From NCBI GenBank assembly GCA_018402255.1, contig JAGYIS010000004.1, positions 62,001 to 126,000 of the forward strand: 64,000 nucleotides of DNA. The letters are read 5' to 3'. Position numbers and translations under genes: made by a program. The notes under the pieces were generated by a model, which saw only the letters and a list, made by a program, of their open reading frames with translations, searched no databases and was not told the origin of the DNA. This DNA is from Marinobacter sp. GTDB taxonomy: Bacteria; Pseudomonadota; Gammaproteobacteria; Pseudomonadales; Oleiphilaceae. Below are positions 17,524 through 28,701 of the stretch, piece after piece; position 1 is the stretch's first letter; the number at the start of each line of letters is the position of its first letter.

Positions 17524-18594
17524 CTAGTGCCGTGATGGAGTTTTCGGCTGGCTGACGGTTCGTTTCGGTAGCCTCAGGGTCACCGTGTAAATGTTGTTCT
17601 GCTGGCTGTGCTTGAGTACCGCCGGCTCGCCGAACAGAGCCTGCAATCTGGCTTGGGTGTTGATCAGGGCGATCTGATTACCCTGATGTTGTGGGCCGGC
17701 ACTTTCCGGTTTCGGGTTCTGCACCATCAAATAGACAAAGTGTCCTTTTGCCGTGGCTTCAATGCGAACGGTACCGCCTTCCGGCCGGGGCTGCACGCCG
17801 TGATAGATGGCATTTTCAACCAGCGGCTGCAGGGTCAGCGGTGGTATGGCCTGCTGGTCCAGCCCTGGCTGAATGTCCCACTCCAGTTGCAGGCGATCTC
17901 CCAGTCGCAAGGCCTCAATGGCCAGATAGCGCTGGCAGAGATCCAGCTCATGGCTGAGCGGAACCAGTTGATCATCGGTCCGCAGACTGGCCCGAAACAG
18001 CTCGGACAGATCCAGCACGGCGTCTTCAGCCTGCTCCGGGTTGGTGGCGATCAGGCTGGCAATGGTGTTCATGCTGTTGAATAGGAAATGGGGTTGAATC
18101 CGCGCCTGCAACGAGGTCAGGCGAGCCTGCATTTCCGCTTCCCGCTGTTGCTGCCACTGATGCTGCAGGTAAAAATAGCGTAACACCATCAAAATGATGA
18201 GCAGAGCCAGCAACAGTTTTTTGGCAATGCCCTGCCACAGGCCAATGCCAGGCTCCGGGTGCAATACGCTGTCGGCAAACAGACTGAAGGCCAGTACGTC
18301 CAGTAGCACAATGGCGATAATCGCCAGGGTGGCGCGGGCAACCGACAAGCCAGCCAGCCAGGGCCGCAGCAGGCAGATCAGCGCAGCGCTGGTGAGGGTG
18401 GTCCACTGCACAAACAATGACAACAGGCCGAAGTAGTTCCAGTCAATCCAGCTGCGCTCGGCCTGAACGATGGCCAGCACAAGCACGAGCAACTCGCTGG
18501 TGATCAGCAACAGGAATACCGCCCGCACCCGGCACAGATCCGGCACGTAGAAGTCAGCGGTCTCCTTCGCGTTGATGCTTTTGTCGGGCTTCAG
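17524..18594 (-). CDS. algZ: LytS-type sensor histidine kinase, AlgZ/FimS-like
   Basis: 356 residues from the proposed start. An N-terminal F-Y-V-P-D-L-C motif, typical of AlgZ, precedes four to five membrane helices, then the His_kinase domain (Q-P-H-F-L-F-N-S-M-N-T with the phosphoacceptor His) and an HATPase domain (N-A-I-Y-H-G-V). It is 10 bp from algR. The start is uncertain: no ATG gives a sensible N-terminus. A CTG at 18594 follows AAGGAG at 6-base spacing and is proposed here; the GTG at 18615 is the alternative but has no ribosome site. Divergent from argH. Confidence 0.82.
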   Translation of the reverse strand: MKPDKSINAKETADFYVPDLCRVRAVFLLLITSELLVLVLAIVQAERSWIDWNYFGLLSLFVQWTTLTSAALICLLRPWLAGLSVARATLAIIAIVLLDVLAFSLFADSVLHPEPGIGLWQGIAKKLLLALLIILMVLRYFYLQHQWQQQREAEMQARLTSLQARIQPHFLFNSMNTIASLIATNPEQAEDAVLDLSELFRASLRTDDQLVPLSHELDLCQRYLAIEALRLGDRLQLEWDIQPGLDQQAIPPLTLQPLVENAIYHGVQPRPEGGTVRIEATAKGHFVYLMVQNPKPESAGPQHQGNQIALINTQARLQALFGEPAVLKHSQQNNIYTVTLRLPKRTVSQPKTPSRH

Positions 18595-18695
18595 GGGTGT
18601 CTCCTTAACCGGCACTGGAATGCTATACTGCCGCAAATTTTCACTTATCCATGGCCGGCGTGATGATGCCGGGCTGTCAGCAGGAAAGATAGACC

Positions 18696-20111
<1,416 letters not shown>

Positions 20112-20150
20112 TCCATGGGATGTGTCATGGACTGATCGGTATAGAAAAAT

Positions 20151-20183
20151 CATGACAAAACCGTAAAGTGCGGTTTTGTCATG
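20151..20183 (+). terminator. Hairpin after argH
   Basis: CATGACAAAACCG pairs perfectly with CGGTTTTGTCATG around a 7-base loop. It is probably the argH terminator, although the T-run lies inside the stem. It lies 72 bp before the start of the lipase effector gene. Confidence 0.65.
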
Positions 20184-20254
20184 AACACAGAATATCGGCT
20201 AGGATTGCCGATTCATTTTTACCCGTTTTCTACCGTCAACAAGGAATGCTGACG

Positions 20255-22333
20255 ATGAGCTTCATGAAACTGGTCAGGCCCTCGGAGCTGAGAGCCTACG
20301 ATCTTCCCCTCGTTGAAACCCCCTTTTTCGCCGCCGATAAGGCCAGGCGCCTGGTTGAAGAGAGCGACCATGTTCGTTCTAACATGCACTCGTTATTCAG
20401 GCACCACTACCGTGGCCGAGGCAACATAGCCGAGACTGTCCACCGGGCGGTGAAAGACGGTGAGCTGATGTTGGTCTGCGCGGGCTGGGATGGCCCCTTC
20501 TCTCCCATGGTGACCTGGCAGCCAGACAATAGATTGCCTGCCGGCGGCCGGTGGCGGGTGAATGACAACTGGATATACACGCCTTCTGTGATTGAGAGCG
20601 CCGTGGCGCAACTGAACGAATGCGGCGTGACCCCCGATCAGTTGCGCCAATCCGATCCCTGGGGGGTTGGGGCGCTGGAAGTGAATATGTTCTCGATGCA
20701 CTACCGGCAGTGTCAGCGTCAGGAGCAGGCGGCTCAGGGCAGCGAAGATGACCACCGGCTGAGCCTGCCCTTAGGGGCTTCCGCGTTGGTGGCTCCCGTT
20801 CTTATGTCCGCATCCGCCGACGAAGGCGCCAAGGCGGACTCCTCCCGGGAACCCTCCCCCAAGATTCACCTGGAAGTCGGCCTGTTTACCGACGGCACCA
20901 TGAACAATGCCGCCAATACCCAGGCTTTCAAAGAGCAGCTGGAGCAGGAGTGCCTGATCCCCTATGAGAGCAACACCATCAGCCGGGAAGAGTGTGAGCG
21001 GCGGATGAGTCTGATGTGGGGCGACAGTTACGCCAATGCCCCCAGCAATGTGGCTAAGTTGTGGGATTTGTACGATGAGGGTCGAATTGAGTCGGGCAAC
21101 ACCATTACCCATCGCTTCAGTATCTATGCTCCTGGGGCGGGCACCAAGACCGGCGATGATGATGTGTTGTATAGCGCTGCCACCGGCATGGGGGAGGCTG
21201 GCATTGTCCCACAGGTAACCTACGTCTTCTCTCAACTGGCCCAGCAGGCCAAAGACACATTTCAAGATAAGCCTATTAATCGGTTGACCCTCGATCTGTT
21301 TGGCTTCAGCCGGGGCGCGGCGGCGGCCCGCCACGCTGCGCACGAGATTAATCAGGGGGAAAGCGGTCTGCTCGCCGAGATACTGGCTCAGAACCATATT
21401 CCCTGGCCGGAGATGGTAGAGGTTCGCTTCGTGGGGCTGTTCGACTCTGTGGCCGCCATTGTGAACCCAGCTGCCGGCGATTTGTTGGCCCATAACAATC
21501 GCAACCACCCGGTGAAGCTGTACCTGAATCCGGACGAGGTGGGCCATGCGGTGCACCTGACCGCCGCCCATGAGCACCGCAGGAACTTTGCTCTGAACAG
21601 TCTGCGAAGCCGCGACGGCAGCTTGCCGGCCAACTTCCGGGAAATCTCCCTGCCTGGAGTTCATTCCGATATTGGAGGTGGTTACGGCGACAGCCAGCGG
21701 GAGGATGTGCTGTTAAGCCCCAGGCTGCAGGTACCTCGCGACCGGCTGCGCTGGCCGAACAAAACCCTGCAGTGGGACAACCTGGAGGCCAAACGGAAAC
21801 AGGTAGAGGCAGAAGGCTGGTTAGGCTCCTACAGTCTGCCGGTACGGCAATCCGAACAGTTGCAGGCATGGCCGAAAGATCAGGGCCCTGAAGGGCCAGC
21901 CCGGCTGGAAATTGTTACCCGACGCCAGAAGCACCCGGCGCCGGATGGGCGGGTAGAACTGGTGTTGCGGATGCTGCGCCAGGTGCGAGGGGAGTATTCG
22001 CAGGTGGCTTTGAGGTTGATGCATTGGCTGGCCACCGATAGCGGTGCGCCGCTGCAAGATATCGATACCAGGAGAGCCGACAATACCTTGCCAAATGAAC
22101 TAAACCCCATCCTGCAACAAATCCTGGAACAGGTTGAGCAAGGGAGCGACGCCCCTTCATTGACCACGGAACATGAACACCTGTTGCTCCAGCGCTATAT
22201 CCATTACTCCGCTCACTACAACGGCGTCGAAACCCTGGTGGCGGGAACGCCTGCGAAGTTAGAGGGGTTGCATCCCCATGCACCAGTGCTCTCCGGGGAG
22301 CGCCTGGTTTATCCACAGACAGAGGGCGAATGA
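20255..22333 (+). CDS. Tle1-like (DUF2235) type VI secretion phospholipase effector
   Basis: 692 residues. The C-terminal two thirds is a DUF2235 alpha/beta hydrolase: nucleophile elbow G-F-S-R-G with Ser352, L-F-D-S-V-A, and the histidine motif G-V-H-S-D-I-G-G-G-Y with His470. This fits the Tle1 family of antibacterial phospholipases. The first 200 residues are an extension without a recognised domain and without a signal peptide. The ATG at 20255 has AAGGA nine bases upstream. The downstream DUF2931 lipoprotein overlaps its end by 4 bp. No type VI structural, VgrG, Hcp or PAAR gene is in the window, so delivery would depend on a system elsewhere. The effector role is inferred. Confidence 0.82.
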   Translation: MSFMKLVRPSELRAYDLPLVETPFFAADKARRLVEESDHVRSNMHSLFRHHYRGRGNIAETVHRAVKDGELMLVCAGWDGPFSPMVTWQPDNRLPAGGRWRVNDNWIYTPSVIESAVAQLNECGVTPDQLRQSDPWGVGALEVNMFSMHYRQCQRQEQAAQGSEDDHRLSLPLGASALVAPVLMSASADEGAKADSSREPSPKIHLEVGLFTDGTMNNAANTQAFKEQLEQECLIPYESNTISREECERRMSLMWGDSYANAPSNVAKLWDLYDEGRIESGNTITHRFSIYAPGAGTKTGDDDVLYSAATGMGEAGIVPQVTYVFSQLAQQAKDTFQDKPINRLTLDLFGFSRGAAAARHAAHEINQGESGLLAEILAQNHIPWPEMVEVRFVGLFDSVAAIVNPAAGDLLAHNNRNHPVKLYLNPDEVGHAVHLTAAHEHRRNFALNSLRSRDGSLPANFREISLPGVHSDIGGGYGDSQREDVLLSPRLQVPRDRLRWPNKTLQWDNLEAKRKQVEAEGWLGSYSLPVRQSEQLQAWPKDQGPEGPARLEIVTRRQKHPAPDGRVELVLRMLRQVRGEYSQVALRLMHWLATDSGAPLQDIDTRRADNTLPNELNPILQQILEQVEQGSDAPSLTTEHEHLLLQRYIHYSAHYNGVETLVAGTPAKLEGLHPHAPVLSGERLVYPQTEGE

Positions 22334-22935
22334 TGATTAAGAGAATTCTGGCCATGGGCATAGTGGCCATCGCCCTGTTGGGCAGCGGGTGTTCGGCATG
22401 GTCGAAGGCAGATGACACACTTTGGATGATCAGGATAGCGGCGCCACAGCACTATGAAGTGTGGGTGACCGACATGTTTCTGGAGAAGTCGGGTGAGCGG
22501 AGCTGGCGCCAACCCATCGGCACGGTGGGGTGCTGCTGGAAGGGGCCCCATGGTCCCCGTGGCAAGGGAGCCGGAGTTGAGCCCTTTCCGGAACTGATTC
22601 TGGTCAACTGGTTTTCTTACGCGGAGCAGAAATATTACACCAAGATAATTAAGGTGCCGCCAGACCTGCTGGACCGAATGCGGGAGCCGGCAACCTACAA
22701 GACGCCGATGGGCGTGTATTCCGGCCCCCGGAACCTCCTGACCATTGGCCTGGCGCCCGGCGGTACCGTGGTGGTGTGGATTTCGAACCAGATTGGCAAC
22801 GAGATCGAGGTGATGCGCATGCAGGCCACGGAGGTACCGGGTGATCCGGATGACTTTGAGGTAGGAACCAGGAATTATCTCGAGAAACACGGTGACTACC
22901 TCAGGGAACATGGCGTCCCGATGGAGGGCTGGTAG
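22330..22935 (+). CDS. DUF2931 family lipoprotein, probable Tle1 immunity protein
   Basis: 201 residues. The N-terminal signal M-M-I-K-R-I-L-A-M-G ends in lipobox L-L-G-S-G-C, so the mature protein is membrane-anchored on the periplasmic side. The W-M-I-R-I-A-A-P-x-H-Y-E-V-W-V start and the V-P-P-D-L-L core match DUF2931, a family usually encoded next to Tle lipases and acting as periplasmic immunity proteins. The ATG overlaps the effector stop by 4 bp (ATGA), so the two are translationally coupled. The immunity role is inferred from family and context. Confidence 0.8.
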   Translation: MMIKRILAMGIVAIALLGSGCSAWSKADDTLWMIRIAAPQHYEVWVTDMFLEKSGERSWRQPIGTVGCCWKGPHGPRGKGAGVEPFPELILVNWFSYAEQKYYTKIIKVPPDLLDRMREPATYKTPMGVYSGPRNLLTIGLAPGGTVVVWISNQIGNEIEVMRMQATEVPGDPDDFEVGTRNYLEKHGDYLREHGVPMEGW

Positions 22936-22953
22936 GCGGCTCCCTGCAACCGC

Positions 22954-25398
22954 TTACCCGCCAATGCGGCCGGTACTCAGATCCACGGCCACCGGCTTCA
23001 GTTCCGCCAGAGGTCGGGGCCGGGATAACCGATAGCCCTGACCGAAGTGAATACCCAGGGTGCGCACCTTTCTCAGGGTTTCGTCGTTTTCGATAAAGGT
23101 GGCGACGGTTTCTTTGCCGGCGGCCTCGGCGATGCGGTGCAGTGCTTCCACCATGATCTGCTGCACCGGATCGCTGGCCAGGTCGTCCATGATGCGCCGG
23201 TCCAGCTTGATGATGTCGACCGGCAGGTTTGCCGCCAGGCTGTAGCTTTCGACTGACGCGCCAGCACCTTCAAGTGCAACCCGGCACCCCACCCGGTGCA
23301 GCGCATCGCACAGAACCGTCACTTCGTCTGGATACTGTGCGGCATGTGCCTCCCGTATTTCGAGGCAGAAACAGTGGGGCAGGAAGGGTGATTTTGCCAG
23401 CGCCTGCTCCATAAAATCGGCAAAGGTATCGTCCAGCAGGGTCGCCAATGACAGGTTGAAGCCACAGTATTTCAGTCGGGGTTCCAGCAAGGGATATTGG
23501 CCTAGCCAGTCCAGAGTTTGCCGAATCACCTGTCGGTCCAGGCGCTTGGCGAGGTCAAAACGTTCGGCAATGGGCAGAAACTGATCCGGCGTCAGCGGCG
23601 CCGCCTGTGGCTCTGTCCCGGGCACCCGGCACAGGATTTCAATATGGTCGCCCCAGGTCACGCTGGCAACCGGCTTGAGATCCTGGAATTCGAGAATCAG
23701 ATCGCCGGTATCCAGGGCGTGCTGCAACTGTTCAAGTTGATGGTCATTGCCGAGGCTGGTCGCCTCACCGGCCAGTGCGTGGGCGGTGTGGATGCGGTTT
23801 CTTCCGGAGGTCTTTGCGGTATGGCACAGGTCGGCTACCTGGGTGAGCAATTGTTCCGGGGCTTCAGGGGTGTCTGCGCCGAGAATCAGCAAGCCGCCGC
23901 TGGCGGTTGTCTGTAGCTGGTGGCCCTGCCATTCAAACTGGAATTGCGCGATCTGTTCACGGATTTCGTCCGCCAGTTTGCGGGCTCTGGGTTCCGGGCA
24001 GTTTTCAATAAACAGCGCAAAGGTGTCGCCAGACAATCTTGCCAGGGCATCCCGGTTGCGTACCCGCAGTCCCAGCATGCTGGCCAGTTCGCGCAGGTAG
24101 CGGTCGCAGGTGCCGCTGCCTGCCTGATCGTTGAACTGCTCAAACCCGTCGAGATCCATAAACAGCAGGCCATCCACCGATTGCCGTTTGCGTTTGTGCT
24201 TCATGGCCCGCTCCAGATGCTCGACAAAGGAGCGGCGGTTCATCAGGCCCGTGATCGGATCGTGGCGCATGCGATAATCGCCGCTGCCGCTGTGTTGAAC
24301 GCGGTTGCTGATGTCTTTGGCAACATGCACCGCACCAATCACTTCGCCCTGGGTACCCCGGATGCTCTGGAAATGGAACTCGTAGACCGGCAGCCCCTCA
24401 CCCTGCCGGTTGAGCGGGACCTCCGCAACAAAATGCTCACGATCAAAGGCCCGTTGCCACAAGCGTTCGATCAGTCGTCGTTCATTCGGGAAGTCGTTCA
24501 GCAAAGTTTTCAGGTTGTCCCCGGGCCTGGGTTCGGTGCCGAAGGCACTGCTGAACTGTTGAGCCCAGGGCGTATTGAAATGCAACAGGTTCAGGCTGGT
24601 ATCCACGGCGACCAGAAGATCCGGTGTGGCGCTCGCGGTCGCCGCCAGAATCCATTGTGCCTGTTGCCGGGCATGGTCGTGCTGCATGGCCTCGCTGTGG
24701 TTGACCATGATGCCGCCGAGTTTCTGGACCCGGCCACCATTTTTCAGGGCGCGTCCGGCCAGGGTGACCCGCTGAATTCGCTGGCGCCCGGTGGTGATGG
24801 CCAGCTCCAGGCTGAAGGTTTGCCCGGTCCGCATGCATCGGCGGAACAGCGCGCGCACTCGGTTCTGGCCAGTCTGGCAGTAAAATAAGGCTTGCTCAGG
24901 GGAAAGCTCGGTGCCCGGGCGCAACTCAAGTAACCGGTACATGCCGTCTGACCAGCTGATTTCATTGGCGGTGATGTCCAGCTCCCAAAGACCAAAGCCA
25001 GCGCCCTGTTCCGCCAGCTTGATCAGGCGGCCGTCCATGTCTGCGCTGTCTTTGAGTGTGATCGCCGCGTTGGCGGCCCGGTCGGAGTCACGCATTTCCA
25101 TGCGCAAGCCCAGGCTGGCGGTAAAAAAGAAGCCATCTTTGTGACGGAAAGTGACCAGTACCGTCTGGCCGTTGTCGAGGTGGTGACGGTGGGCGGGCGC
25201 GAAGGGATCGTCCTGGCGAGAGGCCAGAACCCGGTGCACCGGCTGCCCGGTGAGTGTGCCGGCGTCGAAGCCAAACATGGCTTCAGCGTAGCGGTCGGTC
25301 TGTACAATCCGGCCATCATCATCAACCCGTATGAGCGTGGGGTGAATGACTGTGCCGGCGGGGTCCGGTCGATAGCGTTGAATCAGGAATTCTTTCAC
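22954..25398 (-). CDS. PAS-GGDEF-EAL protein with degenerate catalytic motifs
   Basis: 814 residues, GTG start. Three PAS-like regions (about 20-115, 125-230 and 250-370) are followed by a GGDEF domain (380-540) and an EAL domain (560-800). No membrane segments. The GGDEF signature reads S-G-D-T-F near residue 455. The EAL signature reads E-F-Q-D-L near 570, and the usual D-D-F-G metal site is replaced by L-E-G-A-G-A. All the key acidic clusters are altered, so c-di-GMP synthesis and breakdown are both unlikely. A receptor or signalling scaffold role is more plausible. It is convergent with the DUF2931 gene and divergent from cyaA. Confidence 0.85.
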   Translation of the reverse strand: MKEFLIQRYRPDPAGTVIHPTLIRVDDDGRIVQTDRYAEAMFGFDAGTLTGQPVHRVLASRQDDPFAPAHRHHLDNGQTVLVTFRHKDGFFFTASLGLRMEMRDSDRAANAAITLKDSADMDGRLIKLAEQGAGFGLWELDITANEISWSDGMYRLLELRPGTELSPEQALFYCQTGQNRVRALFRRCMRTGQTFSLELAITTGRQRIQRVTLAGRALKNGGRVQKLGGIMVNHSEAMQHDHARQQAQWILAATASATPDLLVAVDTSLNLLHFNTPWAQQFSSAFGTEPRPGDNLKTLLNDFPNERRLIERLWQRAFDREHFVAEVPLNRQGEGLPVYEFHFQSIRGTQGEVIGAVHVAKDISNRVQHSGSGDYRMRHDPITGLMNRRSFVEHLERAMKHKRKRQSVDGLLFMDLDGFEQFNDQAGSGTCDRYLRELASMLGLRVRNRDALARLSGDTFALFIENCPEPRARKLADEIREQIAQFQFEWQGHQLQTTASGGLLILGADTPEAPEQLLTQVADLCHTAKTSGRNRIHTAHALAGEATSLGNDHQLEQLQHALDTGDLILEFQDLKPVASVTWGDHIEILCRVPGTEPQAAPLTPDQFLPIAERFDLAKRLDRQVIRQTLDWLGQYPLLEPRLKYCGFNLSLATLLDDTFADFMEQALAKSPFLPHCFCLEIREAHAAQYPDEVTVLCDALHRVGCRVALEGAGASVESYSLAANLPVDIIKLDRRIMDDLASDPVQQIMVEALHRIAEAAGKETVATFIENDETLRKVRTLGIHFGQGYRLSRPRPLAELKPVAVDLSTGRIGG

Positions 25399-25537
25399 AG
25401 CGCATGTGCCTCGTCTGGATCACCCGTTAGCGGCGATTGCCCTAAAGTGGTTATCCTTTTATTTTTTTACCGGTTTTGCCACGATTCGGTCATCATACTG
25501 ACTATCGTAATGAAAATAACCATCCGCTGGAGCTGCC

Positions 25538-28387
25538 TTGACCGTTCACGCACCGCCTATCGTTCTCGATTTCGAGGATGGCATTGATCGCAAAACCCTG
25601 CGACGGCTGCGGGACCGGTTTTTGCTGGTTAATCAGCAGCGCTGGCAGCGCGCTCGTTCGGCCCTGACGTATCGGCAACAGATGGTGCTCGAGCTGCTGC
25701 CTCTGGTGTTTCACCGCAATCATCCGGCTTTGCCCGGCTACCTGGACGGTGATTGTCCTCAGGGTGTCGCAGGTTACACGCCGGCGGCAGAGGTGCTGGA
25801 CGCGGCGCGCCGGTTTGCCCGCAGCTTCAGTTACCGGGATCAGGGTCGCCGCACGGCCGATCTCGACAGTCTGTTTTTGATGGGCAGTCCCGGTACCCTG
25901 GGGCATTCGGTGGCGAGCGACCTGGATATCTGGTTATGCCACCGGGAGGATCTGCCTGAACACGGCATTCGTTGTCTGGAGCGCAAAGCCGAGAGCCTGT
26001 CGCAATGGGCGGCGACACTCGGGGTGGAGCTGCACGTATTTGTGTTTTCTGCGGCGGACTGGCGAGCCGGTCGGCAGCGGGCCGAGGTAACCGGCGAAAA
26101 CTGCGGCAGCGCCCAGCACTTCTTGCTGCTGGACGAGTTCTACCGCACCAGCATTCATCTGGCCGGGCAATACCCGCTGTGGTGGTTGGTCCCGGCAGAC
26201 GCAGAAACCGATTACGAGCAATGCCGCCGTCGTCTGGTGGAGTGCCGGTTTATCAAGGCCAGTGACTACATTGATTTTGGCCCAGTACCCTCGATTCCTC
26301 CCGAGGAGTTTCCCGGTGCCGGTATCTGGCAACTGTACAAGGGGATAGACGCGCCCTGGAAAGCCATTCTGAAATTGCTGCTGATTGAATGCTACGCCAC
26401 CGACAGCTCACAGCCGCTGCTGTCGGCCAGCTTCAAACAATCGATCTATCAGGGCCAGACCTGCCCGGACGCCCTCGACCCCTACGTCATGCTGTATCAG
26501 CGGCTAGAGCAATGGTTGCTGAGCAGCGGCACCCCTGAACGGCTTGATCTGGTTCGGCGTAGCCTGTATCTGAAGGCAGGCCTGCCACTGACCCGGGCGG
26601 GCAATGCGGGGGATCAGTGGCGCATCGAACTTTTGCGCAGTCTGGTGCAGCACTGGGGCTGGTCCGACTCCCGCGTGCAATCCCTGGACGACCGCCAGCG
26701 TTGGCGGGCTGAGGAAGTGACCGGCCTGCGCCGGGTGGTCGTGGAGGAATTAACCCACAGCTATCGCTTGCTGTCCCGGCTTGCCCGAGAGCAGGAGGCC
26801 CGGGCTACCATCACCGCCAGCGACATTAACCTGCTCGGTCGTAAGTTGTACGCAGCTTTTCAGCGCAAGGCCGGCAAAATTGAACTGGTCAACCCTGGGC
26901 TGGTGCCGTCGCTGGCGGAGGAGAACCTGTCGTTTCATCACCAGTCCGAGCAAGGCGGCACTGGTGATGGCTGGTTATTGTATCGGGATCTCGAAGATCC
27001 GTCTGACGCTTTTTGGCAACCGGTGATTCGTCGCGCCGGCAATCTCGCCGAGCTGCTCATCTGGTGTTACTGCAACGGTTTGCTCAGTCGTTCTACCCGG
27101 CTCAATGTCCGATCAGGAAACAGCGTGGCTTCGGTATCGGAGCTCAAGGACGTTCTGGAGGTGTTGTCCGGGTTTTTGCCATTACCGATGGCGTCTGCGC
27201 CCCGGGCGGCACTGTCCCGCGCGGTGCGGCCCCTGAAGAATCTGTTGCTGATCAATGTTGCCGTGGACCCACAGGCGCACCTGACCGAGCGAGGTTTGCA
27301 CAAGCTCAGCTCTCGCTCGGATTCCCTCGGGTTCAGCGGTGGTCGGGACAACCTGGTGGTGACCATCGACCAGATCACCGTGAACAGTTGGCACGAAGTC
27401 AGTCTTCAGCATTACGCTGCGGGTGACACACTGATTCAGTGCCTGAAGAACGTGCTGGCACCGGTGGCGATGAATCCGTTGCAGTTACCCGATATCCACG
27501 TGTCAGCGCCCAGTCGCGGTCATGGTCAGGCCATTGCCCGCCGGGTTCGGGAGCTGTTCAACGATGTGTTGCGTCAGTTCTTTGCCGGAGGCACGGGGCC
27601 ACACCCGCTGCGCTACATCATCGAGATGGATCACCGGTATTTTTTGCTGCAGTTCACCGGCCAGGAGCCCGGATTTGTGGCCCTGGATAATCGCAAGGCG
27701 CTGATGGAGGCGCTGCTTCAGCCCCAGGAACACTACTTGCCGGCAGTGCCGGATCGCCATGCCTTGCTGGACGAGCCTGAGTTACGGGCAATCTGCCAGG
27801 CCTCGGAAGCCGGTAACATACAGGTGTTCTGGTTGCTTCAGGGCGAACTGGGGCGGCTTTGGGTAGTCGATGAGCAGGGCAGTCTGTGGGCGCGTTCGGT
27901 CCGGGTGGGCCAGCGCAGTCATTTGCTCGGCCCGCTGTTGCGCTTTCTCGACAATCTGGTGGAGAGACGACTGCTGCGCCAGGCTGAGCACCTGGACCCG
28001 GTCGGCGGTATTCGCTGTTACGAGATGATGCGCCGGGATGGCCACTGGCTGGCTGAAAGCCGAGCTCAGCAAGAGGCTAGCGTACCGGCGTCCGGTCTGG
28101 AGGTTCAGGCCGTTGGTATCCAGCAGGGAGACGGCACACTCCGGTTTGACATCTACTGTAATGATCAGGAGTTCAGCGTTCAGGAATACGGTGACCGGCT
28201 GATACCCGCGGTGGCCCATTACATCCGTTCGTTACGCCACAGCGGCGAATCCTACCCGGTCTACCTGACCGATTTGCACCTGCCCCACGACCTTGACCCA
28301 CGGCTTTATCAGCGCGATATCCAGACCGGTCAGTACCTCTATTACCGCTCCATGCTTGAGGATGCCCTGAACAGTTATCTGACCTGA
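25538..28387 (+). CDS. cyaA: Class I adenylate cyclase
   Basis: 949 residues. It makes cAMP from ATP. The N-terminal catalytic domain has L-M-G-S-P-G-T-L-G-H-S with Ser117 and the two metal-binding aspartates D128 and D130 in S-D-L-D-I-W, as in enterobacterial CyaA. The C-terminal regulatory half is longer than the E. coli protein. Translation starts at TTG 25538, with GGAG five bases upstream; no nearby ATG fits. The 139-bp divergent promoter region is shared with the GGDEF-EAL gene. Confidence 0.95.
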   Translation: MTVHAPPIVLDFEDGIDRKTLRRLRDRFLLVNQQRWQRARSALTYRQQMVLELLPLVFHRNHPALPGYLDGDCPQGVAGYTPAAEVLDAARRFARSFSYRDQGRRTADLDSLFLMGSPGTLGHSVASDLDIWLCHREDLPEHGIRCLERKAESLSQWAATLGVELHVFVFSAADWRAGRQRAEVTGENCGSAQHFLLLDEFYRTSIHLAGQYPLWWLVPADAETDYEQCRRRLVECRFIKASDYIDFGPVPSIPPEEFPGAGIWQLYKGIDAPWKAILKLLLIECYATDSSQPLLSASFKQSIYQGQTCPDALDPYVMLYQRLEQWLLSSGTPERLDLVRRSLYLKAGLPLTRAGNAGDQWRIELLRSLVQHWGWSDSRVQSLDDRQRWRAEEVTGLRRVVVEELTHSYRLLSRLAREQEARATITASDINLLGRKLYAAFQRKAGKIELVNPGLVPSLAEENLSFHHQSEQGGTGDGWLLYRDLEDPSDAFWQPVIRRAGNLAELLIWCYCNGLLSRSTRLNVRSGNSVASVSELKDVLEVLSGFLPLPMASAPRAALSRAVRPLKNLLLINVAVDPQAHLTERGLHKLSSRSDSLGFSGGRDNLVVTIDQITVNSWHEVSLQHYAAGDTLIQCLKNVLAPVAMNPLQLPDIHVSAPSRGHGQAIARRVRELFNDVLRQFFAGGTGPHPLRYIIEMDHRYFLLQFTGQEPGFVALDNRKALMEALLQPQEHYLPAVPDRHALLDEPELRAICQASEAGNIQVFWLLQGELGRLWVVDEQGSLWARSVRVGQRSHLLGPLLRFLDNLVERRLLRQAEHLDPVGGIRCYEMMRRDGHWLAESRAQQEASVPASGLEVQAVGIQQGDGTLRFDIYCNDQEFSVQEYGDRLIPAVAHYIRSLRHSGESYPVYLTDLHLPHDLDPRLYQRDIQTGQYLYYRSMLEDALNSYLT

Positions 28388-28459
28388 GCGGCCGCCTCTC
28401 TCGCGATACAGGGCAGGTGTCGGGTATACTTCGTTCATTATTCACTTTGGGGTATGGGT

Positions 28460-28651
28460 ATGCAGGTTGGACCATGTCGCCGGCCACTGTTTGCAGCTGT
28501 GATGCTGGTTGTGTTGATGGTTTCCGGGTGCGGCCAGAAAGGCCCGCTGTATCGGGATGGCCCAGCGCCAACGGCAGAACCTGCAGGCGTCGCAGATCAA
28601 GCCGTTCAAGCCGCAACGCAGGCTGATGATGAGGCTCCGCCGCCGCGCTGA
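28460..28651 (+). CDS. lptM: LPS translocon maturation lipoprotein LptM (LppL/YifL)
   Basis: 63 residues. Lipoprotein signal ends in V-S-G-C, followed at once by the family hallmark C-G-Q-K-G-P-L-Y; the rest is a Pro/Ala-rich tail. LptM helps oxidative maturation of LptD at the outer membrane. The ATG at 28460 has GGGG seven bases upstream and is preferred over the ATG at 28454. It precedes lysA-dapF, the arrangement seen in most gammaproteobacteria. Confidence 0.9.
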   Translation: MQVGPCRRPLFAAVMLVVLMVSGCGQKGPLYRDGPAPTAEPAGVADQAVQAATQADDEAPPPR

Positions 28652-28701
28652 GTGTCACCGCCGATTGCACACACCGCCCTGTCCAGACTTTCAGGAACAA
28701 C

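Noticed and set aside
16602..17555. 317-codon rightward frame over algR
   Set aside because: AlgR on the other strand has full receiver and LytTR motifs; this frame has none.
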